Positions 52,954 to 61,125 of a DNA stretch of 64,000 nucleotides are shown here, in pieces. Origin of the DNA: Alloalcanivorax xenomutans. Its GTDB lineage: Bacteria; Pseudomonadota; Gammaproteobacteria; Pseudomonadales; Alcanivoracaceae. How positions within the stretch are numbered: the stretch's first letter is position 1; every line of letters starts with the position of its first letter. The stretch spans positions 1 through 64,000 of the forward strand of contig NZ_OBMO01000016.1 of assembly GCF_900217905.1 (NCBI RefSeq). Reading direction: 5' to 3'. Position numbers and translations under genes: made by a program. The notes under the pieces are model-generated. The model had not been told where the DNA came from. It saw only the letters and a list, made by a program, of their open reading frames with translations, and searched no databases.

Positions 52954-53009
52954 GTTCCCGGCCGTTGATTTGGTGAGGACGCCCCCCCGACAGACCCAAC
53001 CACCGTAGG

Positions 53010-53034
53010 GTAGGAGCGGCCCATGGGCCGCGAT
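53010..53034. repeat. REP-like palindrome
   Basis: A GTAGGAG head is followed by the perfect inverted repeat GCGGCCC-AT-GGGCCGC (53016-53031) and GAT. This is the build of Pseudomonas REP sequences (GTAGGAGCGGGC...GCCCGCGAT). I noticed no second copy in the window. Confidence 0.55.
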
Positions 53035-53142
53035 ATTCTCTTGATCCATCAGACGCGCACGCCGGATCCGTGGCGCCCCGGTTACCGTTCTGGCCGGACC
53101 TGGCCTCCTCGGAACCCTCGGAATAGGGACAGGAATAACATC

Positions 53143-54249
53143 ATGATCAGAATCGGTTTGTTATCGATGCTGCTGGCGAGCCTGGCATTGAGCTCCGGCT
53201 GCGGCGTCTACAACGCTTATAAGTCCCACAACGCACCAGAACTACTCCCTATCCCGCCCGAGCTGGCCGGGGTCGATCCGGAAAAAGAAAAGGCGCAAAT
53301 GGACGATCTGGCGCGGCAGCTCAAGACCGCGCTTGCCGCCGGCAAGTCCGTGGTGATGTCCCCCATTTTCACCAAGGACGCCTACCACCAGGGCTTCCGT
53401 GGCGAAGACGGCCTGGATGTGCTTTGGGAGAACCCCAATCAGGCCGGCGGCAGTTACTCTCTTACCTGGCTGCGGGCCACCCAGATCCGGGTCGATGGCC
53501 GGGATTATCTGGTCTCGGTGGAAGAGCCGGGCCGCTACAGCCTCAAAGTGGTCAATTATCAGGCCAGGGACGCCAAGCTCGACGGCATGAAACGGGCCGA
53601 CAAACCGGTCGCTTCACGAGGTCTGGGAGTCACCTATCTGAGCAGCGGCTCCTACAAAGGCCATGAATGGACCCAGGAGTGGCAAGACGAGATCTCCTGG
53701 AATGACCGCCCTCGCCTCAAGACCTATTGCACCCCTACGATGGGCGGCCATTGCATCCCCCATAACGTAATGGAATCCCGCAAACGGGTGATGCGGGAAG
53801 CCGGCTATCACACCACGGTGAAGGAGGTGGCCAAGCCCGCCGTCGACGTGGCCACGGTATTGGATCGCGACTTCGCCACCTTTGACCTGAGCGCGGGCGA
53901 GATAGTGATGATCGACGGTGTCTTCGCCAAACCGCCCAACAACTGGTTCGTGGACGACGCCTGTGTCGAAAGCTCGGTCGCCGGCATACTGCAGTGCGAG
54001 CTGAGAGGCTTCACCATGCAAAGGCTCCGGCCGTCGATGGACGAATTCCGCCAGGGCCTTTCCGAACAGGCATTGAGCCCCAACCGGCGGGCACGCCAAT
54101 TGAACCTGACTTCCCGGAACTACAGCGTTCCCAGCGAGACACTGGCCAAGTTATTGTCTTCCGCCACGTATCGGCAGGTGCATTTTTCCGCTAAACCGGG
54201 CGAGGTCGATGAGGCCTGGGGACAAACCTATTATTTGAATCTGGATTAA
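53143..54249 (+). CDS. Putative lipoprotein of unknown function
   Basis: The 368-residue product begins MIRIGLLSMLLASLALSSGCGVYNAYKSHNAPELLPIPPELAG, a signal peptide with a lipoprotein-type cysteine at about residue 20, though the lipobox SSGC is not canonical. The remainder is soluble, with no domain I recognise; conspicuous segments are KSVVMSPIFTKDAYHQGFRGEDGLDVLW, RYSLKVVNYQARDAKLDG and DGVFAKPPNNWFVDDACVE. Five cysteines occur in the mature part, so disulfides are possible. ATG 53143 follows AGGA; the longer frame overlaps a REP-like repeat. It is convergent with the next gene, whose stop overlaps its own. Confidence 0.65.
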   Translation: MIRIGLLSMLLASLALSSGCGVYNAYKSHNAPELLPIPPELAGVDPEKEKAQMDDLARQLKTALAAGKSVVMSPIFTKDAYHQGFRGEDGLDVLWENPNQAGGSYSLTWLRATQIRVDGRDYLVSVEEPGRYSLKVVNYQARDAKLDGMKRADKPVASRGLGVTYLSSGSYKGHEWTQEWQDEISWNDRPRLKTYCTPTMGGHCIPHNVMESRKRVMREAGYHTTVKEVAKPAVDVATVLDRDFATFDLSAGEIVMIDGVFAKPPNNWFVDDACVESSVAGILQCELRGFTMQRLRPSMDEFRQGLSEQALSPNRRARQLNLTSRNYSVPSETLAKLLSSATYRQVHFSAKPGEVDEAWGQTYYLNLD

Positions 54250-55553
54250 CACCCACCGTCCGCCCCGGTTTCCTTTCGCTTCTGCGCCCTGCCCAGGCCG
54301 GCCCCCACACCGGCCCAGGTCAGGGCGATCCCCGCGCCAATCACCATCGGCAACGCGGGGACGGAGGCAATCAGATCCAGCCCGCTTTTCACCCAGCCGC
54401 TAAGCGCATCGCCACCCCGGTAGACCACGGTGTCGATGGCGTTCTTGGCTTTGTATTTCTGTTCGGCGGGGACCACGGTGTAGAGCATCTCGCGGCCGGG
54501 GCGGACCAGCGCGTACTCGCCGGCGCGGCGGGCGATCATGACGACAACGAAGACCGCGAACGTGGGCGCCAGAGCGAGCCAGAGAAACCCCGCGGTGATC
54601 ACCAAAGGCACCGCCGTGAGCAGAACCCCCACACCAAGGCGCTGGGCAATGCGGCCGGTCAGGAACACCTGGGTCAGAATGGCCAGCGCCTGCACCACTG
54701 TGTCGATTAATCCGAACACCTGAGTTTGCCGGGTACGGTCGGGGAACGTCTCGGCCACCAGCCTGGCCTGCTCGAAATAGAGAAAGGTGCTGACACTGGC
54801 CAGCAACAGCACGAAAACCGCGTTGGCGATCAGATAAGGAGAGCCGAACACCTCGCTGATACCGGCCAGGGGATTGCCGCCCAAAGCGCGTTCGCGGCGC
54901 CCGTCGCCGGCGCGCTCTCTATCCGGCTCCCGGTGGTGGTCCCGCCAGCGATGCAACCAGCCCGCCGCGGCCGCGCTGGCGGCAAGCAGACCGGCCGCCA
55001 GCACCAGCAACCCGGCGTGGCCAACAGGTCCCACCAGCACCGTGCCCAGCACCGGCCCGGTCAGTCCCCCCAGGCTGGCGCCACCAGCAATCAAGGCGAA
55101 CAGGCGCTTGGCTTCGGCACTGACGAACACATCCGCCAGCACACTCCAGGCAAGAGAAATAGCCAGCAGGTTGAACACCGAAAGCCAGACATAGAACACC
55201 CGCCCGGCCCAGACCTCTCCGGGCAGCCAGACCATGGCAGCGGCGAAACCAAGCAGATTGATAACGAAGAAGCCGTACACCCAGGGCAGAATATGGCGCC
55301 GGGATACCCGCGACGCGATCCAGCCGAACGCCGGCAGCGCCACCAGGGTGGCCACGAAGGTGGCGGTGAACAGCCATTGCAAATTGTCGACACCGCCGGC
55401 CACACCCATGGTTTCGCGTACCGGCCGCAGCATGAAATAGCCGGTGAACAGGCAGAAAAACATCAACAACCCCGCCACCACGGCCGGGGCCTCAATAGGG
55501 CGAACATTGAACAGCCGGACCACCAGCCGCGACACCGGGTGGGTGGGCGCCAT
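54246..55553 (-). CDS. ADP/ATP-translocase-like (Tlc family) or MFS transporter
   Basis: The 435-aa product has about 11-12 helices and begins VRPIEAPAVVAGLLMFFCLFTGYFMLRPVRETMGVAGGVDNLQWLFTATF. The Y..LRPVRE motif and following W.F..TF segment are typical of bacterial free-living relatives of the Tlc nucleotide exchangers (MFS-related). LAWSVLADVFVSAEAKRLFALIAGGASLGGLTGP also fits. In free-living bacteria the substrate of these proteins is not known. It starts two bases after the aldo-keto reductase stop, so the SDR, reductase and transporter genes form one operon. The stop overlaps the convergent lipoprotein gene. Confidence 0.72.
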   Translation of the reverse strand: MAPTHPVSRLVVRLFNVRPIEAPAVVAGLLMFFCLFTGYFMLRPVRETMGVAGGVDNLQWLFTATFVATLVALPAFGWIASRVSRRHILPWVYGFFVINLLGFAAAMVWLPGEVWAGRVFYVWLSVFNLLAISLAWSVLADVFVSAEAKRLFALIAGGASLGGLTGPVLGTVLVGPVGHAGLLVLAAGLLAASAAAAGWLHRWRDHHREPDRERAGDGRRERALGGNPLAGISEVFGSPYLIANAVFVLLLASVSTFLYFEQARLVAETFPDRTRQTQVFGLIDTVVQALAILTQVFLTGRIAQRLGVGVLLTAVPLVITAGFLWLALAPTFAVFVVVMIARRAGEYALVRPGREMLYTVVPAEQKYKAKNAIDTVVYRGGDALSGWVKSGLDLIASVPALPMVIGAGIALTWAGVGAGLGRAQKRKETGADGGC

Positions 55554-55555
55554 GG

Positions 55556-56476
55556 TCAGGAGAATAGGGCCCGCAAATCGCGGCGCTGTTGTTCGGTCAA
55601 CATCGGCCCATAGCCCGCCTGCAGATTATCGCTCTGGCGATGGGGCTTCCCGGTGGCGGGAATGACCGCGGTCACCGCCGGATGGCTGATGGAAAACTTC
55701 AGGAACGCTTGGGCCCAGGAATCGATCCCGGCTTCCGGCGCCCATTCCGGCAGCGGCCGATCCGCCACCTGGCGGAACAGGCGGCCATCGTCAAAGGCCC
55801 GATTGATCAACACCGCCACGCCCAAATCCCGGGCCAGCGGAAACAGTCGCTCTTCCGCCTTGGTGGAAATCACCGAATAGTTGATCTGCAGGAAATCCGG
55901 CTTGCTGGCTTCCACCACCTCGGCCAACTGATCCTGACCACTATCAAGCCAGTGCGTCACGCCGCTGTAACGCACCTTGCCTTCTTTCTTGAGGTCGTTG
56001 ATCAGCGCCATCTGGGTTTGCCAGTCCTGCATGTTGTGCACCTGCAGCAGTTCCACCTTGTCGGTTTTCAGGCGGCGCAGCGAGTTTTCAAACTGGGCCT
56101 TGCCGGCCTCTCTGCCAGTGCTGGAAATTTTCGTGGCCAGAAACGTTTTTTCCCGCAGTCCCAGCTCGCTCAACAGGTCACCGATCACCGTTTCCGCCGA
56201 ACCATAGCTGGGCGCGGTATCGATCAAGCGCCCGCCACCGGCGAAAAAACGCCGAAGCACTTCGCGCAGGGGATCGCGTTCCTGATCGGAGGTGCCCACC
56301 TCGAAACTGCCGGACGATCCCATGCCAATAACCGGAATCGCTTCACCACTGGAAGGAATGGTCCGCATCGCCATGGCGGCGTCCTTTTCGCTGGCTGCCC
56401 AAAGCGGCGACAGCGCCAGGCCGGCGGCGGAGGCCGCGCCGGCCTTCAACAGAGTACGTCGGGACAGCATCGGCAC
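55556..56476 (-). CDS. Aldo/keto reductase with Tat signal
   Basis: The 306-aa protein starts MPMLSRRTLLKAGAASAAGLALSPLWAAS, a twin-arginine signal (SRRTLLK), so it is predicted to be exported folded to the periplasm. The aldo/keto reductase barrel follows, with the catalytic tetrad visible: Asp and Tyr in RLIDTAPSYGSAETVIG, Lys in FLATKIS, His in LLQVHNM. Cofactor end: HPAVTAVIPATGKPHRQSDN. The substrate is unknown. It lies in an operon with an SDR upstream and a transporter downstream, divergent from a LysR gene that may control them. Confidence 0.85.
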   Translation of the reverse strand: MPMLSRRTLLKAGAASAAGLALSPLWAASEKDAAMAMRTIPSSGEAIPVIGMGSSGSFEVGTSDQERDPLREVLRRFFAGGGRLIDTAPSYGSAETVIGDLLSELGLREKTFLATKISSTGREAGKAQFENSLRRLKTDKVELLQVHNMQDWQTQMALINDLKKEGKVRYSGVTHWLDSGQDQLAEVVEASKPDFLQINYSVISTKAEERLFPLARDLGVAVLINRAFDDGRLFRQVADRPLPEWAPEAGIDSWAQAFLKFSISHPAVTAVIPATGKPHRQSDNLQAGYGPMLTEQQRRDLRALFS

Positions 56477-56519
56477 ACCTCCTTATCCTTATATCGACCG
56501 CTTCGTATCGAAGACCGGG

Positions 56520-57314
56520 TCAGCAGATGTCGTCCACCACGCCGCCATCCACGCGCAGCGCGGCACCACTGGTGGCGGAAGCCTGGGTGGAGCAGACATA
56601 GACCACCATGTTCGCCACTTCCTCGACACTGGCGGGGCGCTGGATCACCGAGCTCGGACGCTCCGCCATAACAAATTCCCGGCCCAGCGTTTCCACCGAC
56701 TTGCCGGTGCGTTCCATCTCATCCTGCATCATGGCGCGGAAGCCATCCGAAAGCGTGGGCCCGGGCAAGACCGCATTAACGGTGACGCCGCTGCCGGCCA
56801 CATGTTTGGCAAGGCCGCGCGACAAGGCCAGTTGCGCGGTTTTGGAGACGCCATAATGAATCATGTCGGCGGGAATATTGCGGGCCGACTCCGATGAAAT
56901 GAACACCACCCGGCCCCAGCTCTTCTCCACCATTCCCGGCAGATAGGCCCGGGAAAGCCGTACACCGGACATGACATTGGTTTCCCAGTAATCATCCCAG
57001 GTGTCGTCGTCAGTATCGTAAAAATCCCTTGGACCATAGATGCCGACATTGTTGACCAGAATATCCACCGCCGGAATTTCCGCCAGCAGCGCCTTGCAAC
57101 CGGAAAGATTAGCGAGATCCGCGGCCACACCGCGTGAATTCACGCCCGGCACGTCCGCGGCCAGCCTGTCCCTGGCCCGGGCCACCGACTCATCACCGCG
57201 GCCATTGAGAATCACCTCCGCTCCGGAGGCCGCCAACCCCACGGCAATGGCATAACCAATACCGCCAGTGGAAGCGGTGACCAGCGCGGTCTTACCGGAT
57301 AAATCAATATTCAT
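56520..57314 (-). CDS. SDR-family oxidoreductase
   Basis: A 264-aa classical short-chain dehydrogenase: cofactor motif TASTGGIGYAIA, NNVG (VDILVNNVGIYGP), catalytic Ser in VVFISSESARN and YxxxK in HYGVSKTAQLALS, with the C-terminal SGAALRVDGGVVDDIC. It is probably NAD(P)-dependent and cytoplasmic; the substrate is unknown. ATG 57314 gives MNIDLSGKTALVTA; a longer frame adds 14 unlikely residues. First gene of the SDR/aldo-keto reductase/transporter operon, divergent from the LysR gene. Confidence 0.9.
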   Translation of the reverse strand: MNIDLSGKTALVTASTGGIGYAIAVGLAASGAEVILNGRGDESVARARDRLAADVPGVNSRGVAADLANLSGCKALLAEIPAVDILVNNVGIYGPRDFYDTDDDTWDDYWETNVMSGVRLSRAYLPGMVEKSWGRVVFISSESARNIPADMIHYGVSKTAQLALSRGLAKHVAGSGVTVNAVLPGPTLSDGFRAMMQDEMERTGKSVETLGREFVMAERPSSVIQRPASVEEVANMVVYVCSTQASATSGAALRVDGGVVDDIC

Positions 57315-57439
57315 ACTCAGCCTTCCGATTTCGGGTTCAAACCTGCAAACCGTCATGAACAGATAATGTGCGCATTCAAAAGGCGTTGCACAATCACCGT
57401 AATCGGATAAGGATTGTTTCCAAATCGTTGAGAATAATC

Positions 57440-58348
57440 ATGCTTAAGGACATCAACGACCTGCGCATCTTCGAACGCATCGTGGCACGGGGCAGCCTCT
57501 CCGCCGCCGCACGCGAACTGGGCCTGTCCCTGGCGGTAGTAAGCAAACGTCTGGGAGAACTGGAACGGCAGCTGGATGCACGGTTGCTGCACCGGACCAC
57601 CCGCCGGCTGTCACTCACCGAGGAAGGCGACATTCTTCATCAGCATTGCCTGCGCCTGCTGTCCCAGGTGGACGAGGCGGAAGCGGCCCTGCTGCATCAC
57701 CATGACAGCGTCACCGGCACCCTGCACCTGACCGCCCCCACCGGGTTCGGGCGCCGCCACCTGGTGCCGGCACTGTCACGTTTCACCCGCGAATACCCGG
57801 AACTGCGGGTACAACTGGCCCTGACCGACACGGTGGAAGACCTGGCCAAAGGCGGGTTCGATCTGGCGATCCGCTATGGCGAGCCATTGGACTCGCGCAT
57901 GGTGGCACGCCGTCTGGCCCCCAACCGCCGGGTGCTGTGTGCCAGCCCGGATTACCTGCAACGCAAGGGCGCCCCGCGCAAACTGGCGGACCTGACCGAT
58001 CACGACTGCATCCTGATTGGACAGCAGCCGCAAGCGGACTGGTATTTCGGTCGCGGGCAACGTGAAAACGCCGTGCGCATCACCGGCGCCTTCTGCTGCA
58101 ACGACGGCGAGGCCGCCCATGCCCTGGCCCTGCAAGGCGCCGGCATCGTATTGAAGTCCATCTGGGACGTGGGCGAGGACCTGCACTGCGGCCGTCTGGT
58201 CCAGGTACTGCCCCGCCACGCTCCGGCCGCCGCCCCCTTGAATGCCCTCTATCTGCACGGCCGCCACCTGGCCCCACGGGTTACTCTGTTCCTGGACTTC
58301 CTCAAACAGTATCTGCATGCCCATCCCCAGAGCAGCCGCGCTAAATAG
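57440..58348 (+). CDS. LysR-family transcriptional regulator
   Basis: The 302-aa protein has the LysR winged helix (LKDINDLRIFERIVARGSLSAAARELGLSLAVVSKRLGELERQLDARLLHRTTRRLSLTEEG) and a substrate-binding domain (GTLHLTAPTGFGRRHLVPALSRFTREYPELRVQLALTD..). It is divergent from the SDR operon across 125 bases, so it probably controls that operon; the inducer is unknown. ATG 57440 is chosen because the conserved N-terminus begins there; upstream codons would overlap the divergent promoter. Confidence 0.9.
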   Translation: MLKDINDLRIFERIVARGSLSAAARELGLSLAVVSKRLGELERQLDARLLHRTTRRLSLTEEGDILHQHCLRLLSQVDEAEAALLHHHDSVTGTLHLTAPTGFGRRHLVPALSRFTREYPELRVQLALTDTVEDLAKGGFDLAIRYGEPLDSRMVARRLAPNRRVLCASPDYLQRKGAPRKLADLTDHDCILIGQQPQADWYFGRGQRENAVRITGAFCCNDGEAAHALALQGAGIVLKSIWDVGEDLHCGRLVQVLPRHAPAAAPLNALYLHGRHLAPRVTLFLDFLKQYLHAHPQSSRAK

Positions 58349-58469
58349 GCGCTCACCCCGCGCGAAAATCGGCATCGCCAATTGCCGGCGCAACCGTTGA
58401 CCCCACGCAAGCCGGGCCACCATGATCGAGAATCCGATTTCGGGCGAGTGGTGAATCAAGGACACAACG

Positions 58470-59432
58470 ATGGAATCCTTACCGATCATTTCCATGGCGG
58501 GGTTGTTGAGCGAACAGCCGGCGGAGCGTCAGGCCACGGCCAACGAACTGGGCCGCGCCTGCCGGGATATCGGTTTTTTCTACCTGGTGGATCATGGGAT
58601 TCCGGACTCCGTGTTCGAGGCATTGTTCGAGGACGCCTCGGCTTTCTTCTCACTGCCGTCCGACCGCAAGGAGGCACTCTCCATCAAACGCTCCCCGCAT
58701 AATCGCGGCTACGTGGCGATCCAGGACGAAAAACTCAACCCGGTTTCCGGCGCCGACAGCAAGGAAGCGTTCAACATCGGCCATGACCTGCCGGCGGACC
58801 ACCCCGACGTGCTCAATAACAAGCCCTTCCGCGGCGTGAATTACTGGCCGGATCTACCCGGCTGGCGTGAGCGGACCCTGGACTATTACCACCGCTGCCT
58901 GAACGTGGCCCGCACCCTGCATCGAGGTTTCGCCCTGGATATGGGCGCCCCTGAAGATTTCTTCGAGTCCCGCCTGATCGAGCCCATCGCCACCCTGCGC
59001 ATGCTGCGCTACCCGGCCGCCCAGGGTGACCCGCGAAGGGCGGACGGCGCCGCAGGCACTCACACCGACTACGGCAACGTCACGCTATTGAAAACCGATG
59101 GCGTCCCCGGTCTGGAGGTGCGCACCAAGGATGGCCAGTGGATTGATGCCCCCAGTTTTCCCGGCGCTTTTGTCTGCAACATCGGCGACTGCCTGATGCG
59201 CTGGAGCAACGACCTTTACCAGTCCACGCCTCATCGGGTACGCACCCCGAAAGCGGAGCGCTACTCCGTGGCGTTTTTCATGGAAGCGGATCCGGACGCC
59301 ATGGTCGATCCTCGCGATCTGTTCCCCGACCAGCAGCCACACTACCCGCCGGTCAGCTGTAGCGACTATCTGGCGCAACGACTCAACGCCACCTACGACT
59401 TCCGCGCCGAACCGCGCCAGGCCAATCGTTAA
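58470..59432 (+). CDS. 2-oxoglutarate/Fe(II) oxygenase of the isopenicillin N synthase family
   Basis: The 320-aa protein has the DIOX_N domain (PIISMAGLL..ANELGRACRDIGFFYLVDHGIPDSVFEALFEDASAFFSLPSDRKEALSIKRSPHNRGYV). The 2OG-Fe(II) core has the iron ligands His and Asp in GTHTDYGNVTLL, the distal His in YQSTPHRVRTP and the 2OG-binding R-x-S in ERYSVAFF. It is a cytoplasmic oxygenase; the substrate cannot be inferred, and neighbours do not specify it. ATG 58470 starts the conserved MESLPIISM. It begins about 120 bases after the LysR stop. Confidence 0.85.
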   Translation: MESLPIISMAGLLSEQPAERQATANELGRACRDIGFFYLVDHGIPDSVFEALFEDASAFFSLPSDRKEALSIKRSPHNRGYVAIQDEKLNPVSGADSKEAFNIGHDLPADHPDVLNNKPFRGVNYWPDLPGWRERTLDYYHRCLNVARTLHRGFALDMGAPEDFFESRLIEPIATLRMLRYPAAQGDPRRADGAAGTHTDYGNVTLLKTDGVPGLEVRTKDGQWIDAPSFPGAFVCNIGDCLMRWSNDLYQSTPHRVRTPKAERYSVAFFMEADPDAMVDPRDLFPDQQPHYPPVSCSDYLAQRLNATYDFRAEPRQANR

Positions 59433-59490
59433 CTAAGCCATAACGAATTGTTGATACACACCAAGGCAGGGAACGTACTTGAGCAACGGG

Positions 59491-59871
59491 TTATGAGTTC
59501 CCTGATGGCTCAATCTCTTCACCGAACATGATTCGATGCCCCTCGGGCGTCGCCACGCCGAACTCACGCAAACCCCAGGGCTTATCGGATATTGCCTGGA
59601 AAATTTCGGCACCACGCTGCTGGTAGTCTCGGTAAATCTCGTCTATGCCCTCACAGTTTACATAGGCGAAGTACGAGTGCTCATGCGTATCACTGGCTGG
59701 AAGCTCGTCCGGGCAGTGCCCCAACATCACGTGAAAATCACCAAGACTCAAGAACGACCAACCGTCCACACGGAACCGGGCGGAAAACCCCAGTTTGTCG
59801 AGAAAGTAGCTTTCAGTCTTCTCAAGATCCTTGACCGCCAAAACATGCTGGGTGGCTTTTACTGCAAACAC
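59491..59871 (-). CDS. VOC-family (glyoxalase/bleomycin resistance) protein
   Basis: The 126-aa protein has one vicinal-oxygen-chelate fold: VKATQHVLAVKDLEKTESYFLDKLGFSARFRVDGWSFLSLGDFHVMLGHCPDELPASDTHEHSYFAYVNCEGIDEIYRDYQQRGAEIFQAISDKPWGLREFGVATPEGHRIMFGEE. The GLREFGVATPEGHRI end is typical of small VOC enzymes or resistance-type proteins. Its ligand is unknown. It is convergent with the oxygenase gene, 58 bases away. Confidence 0.85.
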   Translation of the reverse strand: MFAVKATQHVLAVKDLEKTESYFLDKLGFSARFRVDGWSFLSLGDFHVMLGHCPDELPASDTHEHSYFAYVNCEGIDEIYRDYQQRGAEIFQAISDKPWGLREFGVATPEGHRIMFGEEIEPSGNS

Positions 59872-60077
59872 GGATGCCCCCGTTCAAAAGAGTGAATACT
59901 CAATAACCACTATTGGAATGCCGGACCGAGCATCCAATCAACTCACCGGCTTCGGAAGGCAAAACAAAACCATAAAAGTCAACAAGTTACAAACCTCGAT
60001 CTGAAATCTACCCCCGCTTCTCTTGCCACAACAAAACACATCGCAACCACCACGCCGTGCCAAACCCTGAACAGCAA

Positions 60078-60094
60078 TGCACAATATTGGTGCA
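60078..60094. promoter_or_regulatory. NtrC-like binding site
   Basis: TGCACAATATTGGTGCA matches 14 of 17 positions of the NtrC consensus TGCACCAAAATGGTGCA, including both TGCAC/GTGCA arms. No good sigma54 -24/-12 element is visible downstream. Confidence 0.45.
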
Positions 60095-60162
60095 ATAACA
60101 TGATATCGCCCCAAAATAGCCCATAAAATTCCTAAAAATACCTATAAATCAGCACTTTATTC

Positions 60163-60172
60163 TTGTATACAA
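60163..60172. promoter_or_regulatory. GntR-type palindrome TTGTATACAA
   Basis: A perfect 10-bp palindrome just after the likely promoter. TTGTATACAA-type sites are typical of GntR/FCD regulators. A related TGTATACA lies before the amidase gene. Confidence 0.5.
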
Positions 60173-60261
60173 AAATGGCATTCTGGCCAGAATTTCCTCG
60201 AAGGGAAATCAGGAGCCGCGCCCGGGAAGCAACCGGCCGGCGCAGATCAAATCGTCTGGGG

Positions 60262-61101
60262 ATGATCGTGGAGCTTTTGAGTGGTCACAGTGTCGGATGG
60301 CTGGCCGGGCTGGTGGTCGCCCTGCTAGCCACCGGCATCATCGCCGGCCTGCTGGCCGGTCTGTTGGGGGTGGGTGGCGGCATCGTGGTGGTGCCGGTGC
60401 TGTACCACCTTTTCACGCTGCTGGGCGTGGACGAGTCGGTGAAAATGCACGTGGCGGTGGGCACCTCCCTGGCCACCATTATTCCAGCCTCGATCATGTC
60501 GTCCCGGGCCCACGCCAAGAAGGGAAACCTGGACGTCTCCCTGTTACGTACCTGGGGGCCCGCCTTGTTGGTAGGCGTATTGATCGGCATCGCCATCAGC
60601 GGCTATCTGCGTGGCACCACTCTGACCGCGATCTTCGCCGTGGTCGCTCTGCTGGTGGCCGCCAACATGGCGTTCCGCAGCAAGGGTCTGGCGCTGACCG
60701 ACGCCCTGCCGCCGACCCCGTTCAAGCAGATCATCGGCACCCTGGTGGGCGGTTTCTCCACTCTCATGGGGATCGGCGGCGGCACGCTGAGCGTACCGCT
60801 GCTGACCGCCTTCGGTTATCCGATCCACCGCGCGGTGGGCACCGCCGCCGCCATCGGCATGGTGATCAGCCTGCCCGGCGCCATTGGTTTTCTGATCAAT
60901 GGTCTTGGCGTGCCCAATCGCCCGCCGCTGAGCCTCGGCTACATCAATCTGGCCGGTCTGGCGCTGATCGTGCCAATGACCATGATGATGGCGCCAATCG
61001 GCGCGCGCATTGCCCACGCGGTGAACGCCAATCGGTTACGGCAGGTTTTCGCCTTTTTCCTTTTCCTGACTTCACTACGCATGCTGTACGGTTTGCTGTA
61101 A
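60262..61101 (+). CDS. TauE/SafE-family membrane permease
   Basis: The 279-aa protein has about eight helices and the two internal repeats of the family, each with a glycine motif: AGLLAGLLGVGGGIVVVPVLYHL and VGGFSTLMGIGGGTLSVPLLTAFGYPIHRAVGTAAAIGMVISLPGA. TauE/SafE proteins are proposed exporters of sulfite or organosulfonates. The actual substrate here may differ given the gamma-glutamyltransferase-like and amidase neighbours. ATG 60262 (MIVELLSGHS) is chosen before the first helix; upstream codons lie in the regulatory region. It is 24 bases before the next gene, so one operon. Confidence 0.82.
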   Translation: MIVELLSGHSVGWLAGLVVALLATGIIAGLLAGLLGVGGGIVVVPVLYHLFTLLGVDESVKMHVAVGTSLATIIPASIMSSRAHAKKGNLDVSLLRTWGPALLVGVLIGIAISGYLRGTTLTAIFAVVALLVAANMAFRSKGLALTDALPPTPFKQIIGTLVGGFSTLMGIGGGTLSVPLLTAFGYPIHRAVGTAAAIGMVISLPGAIGFLINGLGVPNRPPLSLGYINLAGLALIVPMTMMMAPIGARIAHAVNANRLRQVFAFFLFLTSLRMLYGLL

Positions 61102-61125
61102 CCGCCACGGCCTGGAGAACACGAC

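Larger units (their letters stand above)
59872..60261. promoter_or_regulatory. AT-rich regulatory region upstream of the TauE gene
   Basis: No gene is seen. The region is A-rich and contains an NtrC-like palindrome (60078-60094), a TATAAA at 60143-60148 and a TTGTATACAA palindrome (60163-60172), about 90 bases before the TauE start. Confidence 0.55.

Noticed and set aside
52751-52999. 82-codon minus-strand frame over the end of the tmRNA gene (GAGGNRTRVRQQS)
   Set aside because: It is the antisense reading of the tmRNA acceptor and T arm, a well-known false ORF, and also covers the ssrA terminator.
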